Shown: piece after piece, positions 34,921-45,121 of the stretch
How positions within the stretch are numbered: position 1 is the stretch's first letter
Layout of the letters: every line of letters begins with the position of its first letter
From: Ceratopteris richardii
Taxonomy: Eukaryota; Streptophyta; Polypodiopsida; Polypodiales; Pteridaceae
DNA length: 64,000 nt
Direction of reading: 5' to 3'
NCBI GenBank assembly: GCA_020310875.1
Contig: CM035427.1
Span: forward strand, 88,378,230-88,442,229
Position numbers and translations under genes: made by a program
The notes under the pieces: model-generated
Seen by the model: only the letters and a program-made list of their open reading frames with translations
The model's database searches: none
What the model was told of the DNA's origin: nothing

Positions 34921-36594
34921 TTATCCACTATCAAATGCTCATTCTTCCATATCTTTCATATTTATGTTCAAATTAAATCATACTTTAAATATTATAGGAA
35001 AAGCGATTGGAGTGAATGTATATAAAGTTACTTACTAGGCCAATTTTTGTTATTGCAACTTAGAAGACATAGTTGCATAAAGTTTCGCATCAACTATTAA
35101 TAGATTCAGAAGTTTTTATCAGTTCAGAGAAAGCCATTATGTAATGAATTGAAACTTCTACGTATATATGAACATATGGTGAGATTTCCATTGAGCTATG
35201 GTCTTTAATACTAAGTGTATTATCTTTATGAACAATAAATTGCAACTCAGGTACACATAATTTCAATTTTCTTGCATATGAATTGACAAAGTTATCAAGT
35301 AGTCATAGGCTTCCTTGTGAGCGCTAGCTTGATTCCTAAACATTGCACTTTCCTCGGTGTTTGGGGCTGATCATATTTGATTTTAGTGCCTCCACAAAAA
35401 TTGGCAAGTGGTTATCCTCTTCTCACCACCCCTCTCATCGACATCTAAAGGGGAGACATTTGCGGATATTCATTCATTAGATATCTGATGTATTAGGATC
35501 TGATCAAAATAAATTGTATAAATTTATGCACACATTCACTTTAAGCCTCTTCCAATAGACAAGAAGAAGGTAGTTCAAGTAAATACACATGATAAAATTT
35601 CTAATATGAAGGAATTAATTAAGACTAAGATTTTGGTCTTGGAAACACAATTCAAAGATCTAGGAGAAAAGTTAAAATTGTCAAATCAACCCAAATTTGA
35701 AGAAGTGTGTATATTACTAGATAAACTTAGTAATTTTTCCAATACAATCATGTGATGTGTGGTATATTAAAGGAATTTATTGTGAATGAAGTTACAAATT
35801 TAAAGAGAAAAATTGCTGAATTGACTAAGCAAGTAAATGAATTACCTAGATGCAAGTGCAAGCATGAACATGAAACTCAAATCCCATCTACAAAAGTGCA
35901 TGATAAAAACCATATCTTTGACATAGGAGATCCAGCCATAGGGCTATGAATAAGAGAGTGAAATGTCCAATAAGATGCTTTTGGTGTGATCAACTAGGCC
36001 ATATGTATGATGATTGTTTTGCTTATGATGATGCATGTAAATTGCACTTTAGTCACTACAATTAATCATAGGATTTGTGATTTTCAAGCTCATGTACCTT
36101 TGCATTTGAACATCGGTAGAGGAGGGATGAGATAATATTTTGATCAAACAAAATTTTAGAAAGTTCAAGAATAGTGGAGACTTAAGAGCCATGGTAAGAA
36201 TAAATTTTCTAATCTTAAGAGATATGATGAAAATAGTTTTTGTGAATTAAAATCTATGAACAAATTTGAGACACAAAGTAAAGTCTTTGACAATGAGAAA
36301 ACTATTCCTAAACCTAAATCTATGAGTAAAAGTGACAATCAAACTAAATCTATTGATATACAAAGATATGATCAAATTAAATTCGATAAACAAAAGATTG
36401 GTAATTCAATTAAAATTGATAAAAATCAAAATAAATATTATGCAAATTGTGAACCTAAATTCTTAGAGAATGACAAAGTTCTTGATCAAGATAAATTCAA
36501 TAAATTAAAAGTTCAATGATATGAGGATAAGAATATTCACAGTAAACTTGATGATGTCAAAGATATTAGGAAAAATAGAAAATTAATTAATGAT
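34921..36594 (+). repeat. Array unit 14 (last, 1,674 bp, reads into native flank)
   Basis: A deletion of about 195 bp near 34942 joins ATGCTCAT to TCTTCCATATC. The gag ATG near 35560 is mutated to ATA. ORF 2 (35752-35949) and the C-terminal frame (36256-36519) remain, and the knuckle is intact. Unlike the other units it continues past AATTAATGAT into CAAGGTTTTATG, the native downstream sequence. Confidence 0.9.
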
Positions 36595-36710
36595 CAAGGT
36601 TTTATGACTAAAGAAAGGAAACAAGTACAAGAAGCTATACAAATTAATTGAGAAAAATTACCAAAAAATTCTTCAAAATCTATGAAAAAGAGAAAGAAGA
36701 AATTAAAAGG
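35560..36710 (+). pseudogene. Gag-like fossil with its native 3' end (unit 14 into flank)
   Basis: Only this copy shows what followed gag before amplification. After the RKNRKLIND point where other units jump to TTATCCAC, it reads QGFMTKERKQVQEAIQIN, a stop, then EKLPKNSSKSMKKRKKKLKG and a final stop near 36710. The tail is strongly basic. The start codon is mutated (ATA) and the frame has the same shifts as the other units. What follows is AT-rich with no protease, so the parent may have been non-autonomous or truncated here. Confidence 0.6.
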
Positions 36711-38860
36711 ATGATTTTTTAATGATTTTTTGTTTATATCTATGATTAAATTTGATAAAATTTTGATTGATGAAATTTAATGAGAATTATTTTGCAAAGT
36801 TGATGAATTTATAAATTTTTTGATTTTATACTTGAAGATTTTCTATGAAAATTATTCATTAAGAGTTTTCCAAATTTAATGAATTTATACATATTTATGA
36901 TTTAATGATTGATGATTGTTTATGAAAATTCATCCTAAATATTTTCCATGCTTGATAAATAAATTAAAAGTTTATGACAAAGCTTTGCTTTCAAAGATTT
37001 ATGTGATAATTGTTTGTGCTTTTCTTTTACAAATATATGAATTTCTTATGAAATTATTTGAAGAATTTTTTGTGATTTTCCTTTGCTCAAAAAAATGATT
37101 TTTCATGATAAATTTCTCATTAAAAATATGATTTTTCTTTTTCCAAAAAACAAACAATGAAGAATATGATTTTTTTCTTTCACCACAAGTATGATGAAAA
37201 TATGATTTGTAAAAAAAAAAACAACAAATTTGAACAAAAATATGTTTGAAAATATATGAAAAAATATGTTTGCAAATAATGATGAACAATATGATTTTTC
37301 TTTTACATAAAATATATTTGTAAGTATGATGAGAAATGTAATGAAAACTATGATGAAACTCATGATGAAAAATATGAAAAAAAATATGTTTGATAATTAT
37401 GATAAAAACTATAATTTTGTTTTGACAAGAATAGGATTTACGATAAACAATATGATTTTCTTTACAAAAATTGTGATAAAAAATATGATTTTCTTGTGAT
37501 AAAAATCTGACAAAATATGATGAAAAACATATTTGAAAAATATGATATGTTTTTGATAAAATTATGATTTTCTTATGACACAAATATGATAAAATATGAA
37601 AAATATGGCAAATATATATGAAAATATGATTAAAAAATGATTATGATATGATGAAGTATATCATGAAATATGATTGATGATGAAAATCAGTTATCTTGTA
37701 GTTTCTAGTTTTATGATTACCAATAGGATTTGATGAGGATTTGAGCAAACAAATTAAAGGTTTTTTATGATAAATTTATGATGAATTTGTAGATCGACGA
37801 TTGATGATGAAGATTGAATTTGTAGATTGGTGGTATTTATCTATGATCTATATTTTCTATGTGTTTTATTTATCCATATCATATGCATTAATGAGAAAAT
37901 ATAATCATATTATTTGGAATTTGGTTTATCAAATTACGAAGTGATTCCGTTTAGCCAAAGTAGGAAAATAAAACTTGATTTTATTTCTATTTTATGAATT
38001 GAATAAGGATTTGATTTGAACACAATGAATTTTGAATTCATTTCAAATGATGAAACTACTTTTATACATGTATAAACATATAGATGCATGACTCTTGTCT
38101 ATGAGATCCTATGACTCTTGTCTTGCTTCTACATGCATCTAGATCCTTAACTCCAAATAAGGGGTTAAACCATTCCTCTTAAAATAAAAAAAAAAGTTAC
38201 AAATGTAAAAAAATTGATGAAGATGGAAGTTTATACCTTCTTTCATCCCAAAAAGGTATATATTAATTTCACCTATATGAAGACAAAAGTTAAGACCTTC
38301 ATTGACCCCAAAAAGATATTTATGAATTTCACCTATATGAAGATAGAAATTTATACCTTCTTTCACCCCTAAAAGGTATTTATGAATATCACCTGCGTGA
38401 AGATTACAAATCACACTTGTATAGAGTTGAAGATGAAGAAAAGCTAGTTGTGGCAAACACATCTAGTGATTATAAAGTGGACAAACAAGGAGGATGTTTG
38501 TATGAGTAGATCTAGTTGATTTCTTTGACATGTTTGATTGCTTATATGTGAGTACTTATATACGAAGAAACCTGATTTTGAATCAATGATTACTTTAAAT
38601 TGATGATTTCTTGATCGAAACAGTTGATAGCTTAACTTAATGATTTGATATTACTTGAATACCAGATTGAAACTTGAATAAATTCATTTACATCTTGCAC
38701 AAAAAATTGATAAATTTGGTTTGATAATTATGAAAATTATTTATAAAAGAATTAGATACTCCAATATGTTTGGATTTTAAGGTTGCCCATCAAGATGCTG
38801 TGCAAGTTTGATGGGGGTGGATCTCCGAGAGATTCTCTTTCCCCACTTGGAAATACAATC
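36595..38860 (+). repeat. AT-rich segment, copy A (array downstream flank)
   Basis: From about 37670 it aligns with copy B (41608-43015): TCTTGTAGTTTCTAGTTTTA, ATCATATGCATT, a TGGTTT(A/G)TCAAATTA block, ACATGCATCTAGATCCTTA, AAGCTAGTTGTGGCAA and GCCCATCAAGATGCT. The first kilobase (36700-37660) is a degenerate run of TATGATTTTC- and AAAATATGA-like words with extreme A/T bias. A 194-codon minus-strand open frame there is an effect of that composition. No gene is called. Confidence 0.75.
38218..38397. repeat. 60-bp minisatellite, three repeats (copy A)
   Basis: Three exact 60-bp periods start at 38218, 38278 and 38338 with TGAAGA and contain TTATACCTTC...AAAAGGTATTTATGAAT-like cores. Being a multiple of three, the repeat stays open on the minus strand and gives a 20-residue repeat (HKYLFGVNEG type). 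Copy B has two periods at 42421-42540. Confidence 0.85.
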
Positions 38861-38918
38861 ACTAATGAAGGAATCATTTACATGTACCTTGGAAGAGAAG
38901 AATGGAATTGCGGTCTCC

Positions 38919-40610
38919 TCTTGGACCCTGTCATTATACCTCTTGGAAAGTGCCAAGGATTACCATTACAATAAATGCCAAATAAGTCATACTCATCTAA
39001 CAATCAACTGAAGCATTGATTCTTTGTGCATACAAAAGAAGTGAAGGAAATAGCACTACTGTTTCGATAAAGATAGTAAAAAAATTTTGAGTGATCAAGG
39101 ATCTAATGTTAACAACAGAGAGACTTGTAATAAAGTAAGTCTATGATCCAAGGGACTGGCCGGTTCAGATAGATCTCATGTGTATGACCAAAGATCTCGA
39201 GTTTCGACTTACTAGGAGGTCTTGTGCTCTTGTGAACAAGTCATCCACTTAGCTTAGTGGTTAAGTCTCAAAGGATGTGAAGGAGGAGGTCTTGGGTTCA
39301 ATCCCCATGGGGGACATGGGGAGAGTATTTTGCCCGAAGAGATCTAGAGCCTTCTAGAAGCATCCACTTGAGTTAACTCGAGTTAAGTGGGACACTTGGC
39401 ACACATGCAGTTACATGGACAACACATGGCTAGATAGTATCCACCTACCCAAGAAGGCAGTCACCTAGAGAGAGCTATATATAGAGGCATTTGGTTGGGA
39501 GGAGAGTCATCTCTCTAGCATGTGGTGGTCATTATAGTCATTCTCTTGCACAACTTCATTTTTGTTCTTCTGACAAAAATAGAAGATGAGTGTTGCTCTG
39601 ACAATCTAATATGTCCATAAAAAAAGCATCGCTTGCTTTATTGAAGGCCAATATAAATAGAGAACTCAACTTTATAAAAGGGAAAATTTGACACAAATCA
39701 AAGGAAGCCCAAATCACTATATCTTTTGATGGCATGCACTTGATGTGCAGGGAATTCACGGAGCGATGATGGAGGTCAACTTATTGCCCAACAATGGTGG
39801 CTTGTTTTCTTTGGACTTCTATCTAGAAGTGACAATGTTTAATAGTTGACTTTTTTGACAGCACTAAGCTAAGCTTTGCCTTATGACTAGTCTGAGTCAC
39901 ATTGTAGAGAGAAAACGTGAAGATGACAAATTGTCAGAAATCAAAGAATTCTTAATCCACTATGCTTGAATTTCAATGGTTAGAATTTTCTGTTCTGCAT
40001 ATGATGATCACATTTACTGAAGTTGTGTTCCATGCATACTTCAACTTTGACAACTTCTGTTAGCTCAAGATGATTTATCCACTATCAAATGCTCATGAAG
40101 GAATTGATGACAGAATGATCTATTATTCTGCAAAATCTCAAGTACATTCTCATTTTTTCCATGATCTATTGTACCTTATTACATCTTACAGACATCTTGT
40201 TTGTAGACTCGTTCAATCTTTACCATTCAATTTTCATGACTTTTGAACATTATATATCTATGCATGAACTTGGGATCTCTCATGCTTGATCACTTCCATC
40301 TTTGATAAAACGGCAACAATATCTTTCTAATTTATGTTCCAATGAAATCATACTTTAAATTCTATAGGAAAAGTGATTGTCATGAATGTATATGAAGTTA
40401 CTTACTATGCCAAATTCTGTTATTACAACATTTCTTAGAAGACATAGCTGCATAAAATTTTGCATCAACTATTAATGGATTCAAAAGTTGTCGTCAGTTT
40501 GGAGGAAGCCATTATGTTATGAATTGAACCTTCTAGGTATATACATATGGTGATATTTCCATTGAGCTATGGTCTTTAATACTAAGTGTATTATTTTTAT
40601 GAACAATAAA
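38919..40610 (+). repeat. Second copy of the array's left flank and unit 5' part
   Basis: 38919-39093 and 39575-39660 match 4593-4890. 40075-40610 matches the first ~540 bp of an array unit, with the native GATGAT/TTATCC continuity. It is more diverged from array units than they are from each other. The match stops at GAACAATAAA, after which unit sequence is replaced. 39094-39574 is an insertion (see SINE-like). 39661-40050 has no counterpart in the array's left flank. No coding region. Confidence 0.75.
39094..39574 (+). mobile_element. tRNA-derived SINE-like insertion, copy 1
   Basis: Interrupts sequence that is continuous at 4756-4770. It contains a good internal RNA polymerase III promoter: box A TAGCTTAGTGG (39250-39260) and box B GGTTCAATCCC (39295-39305), 45 bases apart as in tRNA genes. 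The downstream part shares CCTTCTAGAAGCATCCACTTGAG with copy 2 at 59950 and ends with similar CTCTAGCATG blocks. The 150 bases before box A are unexplained. Alternatively it is a small non-autonomous LTR element, since a TATATATAGAGG box is present near 39477. Confidence 0.55.
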
Positions 40611-40829
40611 CCACCTCAAAGTTCGACTATTTAGATTCCTCAATCAGTATTACTATGTGTATGTATCCTTGCATGTGAGCACATTGAAGTCTTCCTTAAG
40701 GACTATGATTTTATAATGAAAATGATGAGTGAAAGTTTTTCCTAGGATGAATGAATGATAAAGTCTTTGAAAAAAAGTGATGAATGGTTTATTGCTAAAG
40801 CACATCGGGATAATAAGAATTATTTTGTT

Positions 40830-41125
40830 AGTTTCTAATATCTCTCTAAGTTTCCATTAGTCACATGAGAGATTGCTCTTTGAGTCTCCATTGCACGTGA
40901 GCTTGTACCAAGCACCCTACATGCACCATTGGATTTGGTAGTTGACTTGATCCACCAACCGAGTATCCACATACTTTCGACATAATCATTTGGTTCTTCA
41001 TTTGTGGATGGGAAGGGTGGCGTAATGAGGATTGTGCACTTGCCAATCTCTATGGAGGTGCTCAAATCAAATGATCAGACCTCGACACCCTAGAGATTGC
41101 AAGGTTTAAGAAATAGTTACCACTC
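40830..41125 (-). repeat. Inverted copy of a unit segment plus repeat shared with 46940-47075
   Basis: On the minus strand, 41125-40985 matches the unit segment that reads CCTAAACCTTGCACTTTC, TGATTTGAGTGCCTCCAC, ATTGGCAAGTG and CGCCACCC. That segment is on the plus strand in all array units. Its neighbour 40830-40985 matches 46940-47075 in the same orientation (CAGTTGACTTGATCCACCAA, CCACATACTTTCGACA). Open minus-strand frames here share SKVCG..GGSSQLPN with 47072-46887, but no function is recognised. Confidence 0.6.
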
Positions 41126-41993
41126 CCAAGGATGTAGAAGCAACCACAACAATTGTCGATTCACATGTACATGATTTTTGAACCTCTTCTTCGAGCCTTG
41201 ATCGATATGGTTTCTTCTTACTTTCAAACTCTTTGGTTTAATTGAAAATCTTTAGTACATTTTAAATCAATGAAGCTGGACACCAATGGGATTGTAGAAT
41301 TGGTAGTTGAACATAAAGAAAGGGTTAAACAAGAAATTCAAGACATTGTTAAATTTGTTCAAATTAAATCACATCAAGAAATACAAATGGATGAATTATT
41401 TAAAAACATGATATATTTATGATTTAAGCCATATTCGGGAAAAAAATGAAAACAAATGAAGAATAATATGTTGACAATTATAATGCAAAATAGGAGTTTA
41501 TTTGAAAATATATATATATATATATGTTTGACATTATATGAACAATATGTTTGTAAATAATTATGAACAAAATTTAAAAATTTGATGAAAAATATGATGA
41601 TAAGATGAAATATGATTGATGATGAAAATTAATTTTCTTGTAGTTTCTAGTTTTATCATTACCAACAGGATTTGATGATGATTTGAGAAAAAAAAATGAA
41701 GATTTTGATGATAAATTTATAATGAATTTGGAGATTGAAGATTGATGTTGAAGCCTTAATTGTAGGTGGTATTAATCTATGATTTTAATTTTTTATTTGA
41801 TTATCTATGCATATCATATGCATTTCATGACATAAAATATGACTAAATGATCTAGAATTTGGTTTGTCAAATTATGAAGTGTTTCTATTTAGTCAAAGTA
41901 GGAATACAAAACTTGATTTATGTTCCTAGTTTGTGAATTGAGTAGGGATTTGATATGAGCAGAAGATATTTGCAATTCATTCAAATGATGAAA

Positions 41994-42284
<291 letters not shown>

Positions 42285-42420
42285 CATATATATGTATGGA
42301 TCTTGTCTGTGAGATCCTATGTCTTGTTTCTACATGCATCTAGATCCTTAGCTCGGTATAAGGGCTTAAGCCTTTCCTCTTAAAACAAAAATTTTGTGAA
42401 TGTAAAAACCAAAAAAAAAT

Positions 42421-42540
42421 GATGAGCATAAATTTATACCTTCTTTCACCCCAGAAAGGTATTTATGAATTTCACCTACATGAAGACAGAAGTTTATACC
42501 TTCTTTCATCCCAAAAAGGTATTTATGAATATCAGCTACA
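42421..42540. repeat. 60-bp minisatellite, two repeats (copy B)
   Basis: Two periods start at 42421 and 42481, the same family as 38218-38397. As in copy A, the minus-strand frame is open through the repeat and starts MCLPQLAFLHL (42578). Confidence 0.8.
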
Positions 42541-43080
42541 TGATAAAGATGAAGAAAAGCTAGTTGTGGCAAGCACATCTAGTGATTAGATATTGGGCAA
42601 ACAAGGCGGATGTTTGTATGAGTAGATCTAGTTGATTTCTTTGACATATTTAATTGCTTATATGTGAGTACTTATATACGAAGAAATGTGATTTTGAATG
42701 AATGAAGAAGAATTTTGTTTCATGATGATCTTTGCTAAATTTATAAATGATTGGAACTTAGATTAATGATTTTTTGATCGGATGTTAATAGCCTAACTTT
42801 ATGATTTGATATGGTGTAAATACTAGATTGAAATTAAATGAATTCCATGAACATTTGGCATGATAAAATTGATGAATTTGATTTGATAAATTTGAAAATT
42901 ATGATTTTTTAAAAAGAATTTGATACTGTTTATGTTTGGATTTCTAGGTTGGCCCATCAAGATGCTATGCAGGTTTGGTGGGGGTCGATGTCGTAAAGAT
43001 TTCTCTCTCCCGAGCTTGTTGAAGACTTCACAGATATTATAAAGCAAGAGATTCCATACACTAAAATGATTTTTGAACAA

Positions 43081-43085
43081 ATATG
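43081..43085. repeat. Target-site duplication ATATG, left copy (Copia-3)
   Basis: ATATG at 43081-43085 and at 46893-46897 flank the element. Both outer LTR edges are therefore original despite internal loss. Confidence 0.85.
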
Positions 43086-43314
43086 TGTTGGAGTTAGACA
43101 TGTGCGGAAGCATGCGAAAATCACAAGGAAGAAGAAGAAGCTTGGAGCACAACACATAATACTGACTATATTACTAGAGAATGTACAAAGATAAGTAGCC
43201 CATTAGGGCAATAGGCATATATACAAGCCGAGGGAAAAAACCTCCTAAAGAGGGAAAAAAGTGCCCCGGTGGTCCTAGTGTGTTCACACACATCACTACC
43301 TAAATATATCAACA
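43086..43314 (-). repeat. Copia-3 3' LTR (complete)
   Basis: 229 bp, TGTTGGAGTTAGACATG...ATATCAACA on the plus strand. The adjoining inner sequence 43315-43329 (AATCCCCCCTGGGAG) is the reverse complement of a polypurine tract. The same LTR family appears in unit 12. Confidence 0.85.
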
Positions 43315-43481
43315 AATCCCCCCTGGGAGTGATGCGGTGAACAACGAGCTGGCACTCATGTATAAGGAAGTGCCAAGATATGTGGAAATAACTCCACAAA
43401 AGGAAGTAAGCCCAAAGCTTTGCAGAAAGCTTCAAACTTCTCCCTAGGCAGAGCCTTCGTGAAAAGGTTTGCAATGTTCTC

Positions 43482-43780
43482 CTATGTCAGCACATATGCC
43501 AAGTTGATCTCCCCAACAGAGAATCTCTCCCTAACATAGTGATAATGCACCTCAATGTGCTTAGTGCGAGCATGGAACACAGGGTTCCTCGCAACTGCCA
43601 ATGCGCTCTGACTATCAGTGAAGATGGTGATGGCAGAAGTCTGACCAACACCCAAATCAGCCATAAGGCATCTGAGCCACACACACTCAACAATCGCTAT
43701 GAAATCTACCCTATACTCAGCCTCACAACTAGAAGTGGCCACAGTAGGCTGCTTCTTGCTCAATCAAGATATACATGATC
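43482..43780 (-). pseudogene. Copia-3 RNase H
   Basis: Frame 43763-43482 reads SKKQPTVATSSCEAEYR (RNase H Glu region), FTDSQSALAVARNPVFHART and KHIEVHYHYVRE, the conserved C-terminal block of copia pol. The upstream half, before the Glu motif, continues to about 43960 with stops. Loss of frame makes it inactive. Confidence 0.8.
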
Positions 43781-43959
43781 TACCAAGCATGAAGCAAAAG
43801 CCACTAGTGGACACACGAGTGTCATAGCAATCAGCCCAATCAGAGTTAGAAAAAGCATGCAAATCTAGTGGTAGTGATCCCCCCTTGGGATAAAACAACC
43901 CAAGTAGTGGAGTACCACTCAAATAGCGAAAGATGCGCTTAACTGCCTACCAATGCTTA

Positions 43960-44920
43960 ACTCCTGGGCAATGCATAAACCTGCTCATCTGTGAGACAAC
44001 AAACTGAATATCTGGCCGAGTAATGCATAAGTAAATCAAGCATCCAATAGCCTGCTAATAGAGAACAACATCAAATGCATCTACAACATCATGAAGACTC
44101 AATCGTAAACATGTCTCCATAGGAGTGGCAATAGGCTTACAGTCTTCAAGGCCAAAATGCTGCAATAATGTGTCAATATATTTCGTTTGACACAAAGCCA
44201 TTCCACCATCAAGTTGCATAAACTGAATGCCCAAATAGTGATGCAAATGCCCCAAATCACACATCTCAAATGAGGCATGCAAATCAATCTTAAAATTAGC
44301 AATATGCTTCTAAATAAGACCAGTGAGCAACATGTCGTCAACATAGACAACAATGATCAGAAGAACATCATTAGCACGCTTAACATATAAGGTGCTTTTA
44401 GTTGGACTGTTCTCAAAACCATGTGCAATCAGATAGGCATGTATCTTCTCATACCAAGCACGTGGTGCTTGCTTTAAACCATATAATGCCTTCTTTAACC
44501 TGCACACCTGGTTTTCATGCCCTTTCTACACAAAGCCATGGGGCTGAAAAACATACACTTCTTCATGCAAGTCACCATTCAAAAGTGTTGTTTTAATGTC
44601 CAACTAATGTATGTTCCAACCATGATGAGTTGCAAGTGCACGTATGGGACGAACAGTAGTCATACGGCATGTAGGTGCAAAGGTCTCATCAAAATCAATT
44701 CCTCTTTCCTGTGCATAACCCTTTGCAACAAGCCTAGCCTTATACGTGTCAACTGTACCATCCGGTTTACACTTCAGCTTGTATACTCACTTAGTGCCAA
44801 TGGCCTTCTTGCCAGGAGGCAAGTCAAATAAAGACCAAGTAACATTCTTCATTATAGCATCATATTCAGATTGCATAGCAACCATCCAATTTTCTGAATT
44901 TTGTGCTTCATCAAACAAAA
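43960..44920 (-). pseudogene. Copia-3 reverse transcriptase
   Basis: Minus-strand pieces 44507-44310 (CRLKKALYGLKQAPRAWYEK, YVDDMLLTG) and 44282-44055 (SFEMCDLGHLHHYLGIQF) are RT motifs in the right order. The N-terminal part lies at 45068-44787 (NSENWMVAMQSEYDAI, LPPGKKAIGTK). Catalytic YVDD is present. Several stops separate the pieces. Confidence 0.85.
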
Positions 44921-45121
44921 CAGGCTCATTCTTATCATAGAGACTAGATGCAGCCATAGCATAGCAATCTGATGCAAAAGAGGCACTATGAGAGCCTAAA
45001 CAAGTACGATATGACAGAGGTGCATCTAATTTGCTGTCACGATAGGTCTGCACCAGCCATTTTGGCATACTTCTTGTCTGTTCAATATCAACTCTCTCAT
45101 CAATAAGTGCATCATGTACAT

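Larger units (their letters stand above)
4920..36594 (+). repeat. 14-unit tandem array of a ~1.87-kb gag-containing repeat
   Basis: Fourteen direct head-to-tail units start at 4920, 13371, 15240, 17106, 18113, 19818, 21686, 23554, 25412, 27276, 29142, 31010, 33055 and 34921, and the last ends at 36594. Ten span 1,858-1,870 bp once the Copia-1 insertion is removed from unit 1; four are altered by deletions or an insertion. Each unit runs from TTATCCAC through about 1.15 kb of non-coding sequence and then a gag-like pseudogene ending AATTAATGAT. Units are highly alike by eye, with point differences scattered every few dozen bases. The strand given is that of the gag fossil. Confidence 0.95.

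Noticed and set aside
4920..36594. CRISPR-like or tandem host gene family
   Set aside because: The period is 1.87 kb with no short direct repeats or spacers, and the coding pieces share frameshifts and stops, so it is neither a CRISPR array nor a functional gene cluster.
36999..37583. 194-codon minus-strand open frame rich in His, Ile, Phe and Lys
   Set aside because: It lies in degenerate AT-rich word repeats and has no domain; copy B keeps no such frame. Composition explains it.
38783..39011. Overlapping frames of 63 and 67 codons at the end of copy A
   Set aside because: No recognisable motif, and the homologous region in copy B does not keep the frame beyond the shared 60 bases.
39243..39315. 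A functional tRNA gene
   Set aside because: A and B boxes are good, but the acceptor and anticodon stems do not pair convincingly, and a second diverged copy has the same downstream tail; SINE-like is the better call.
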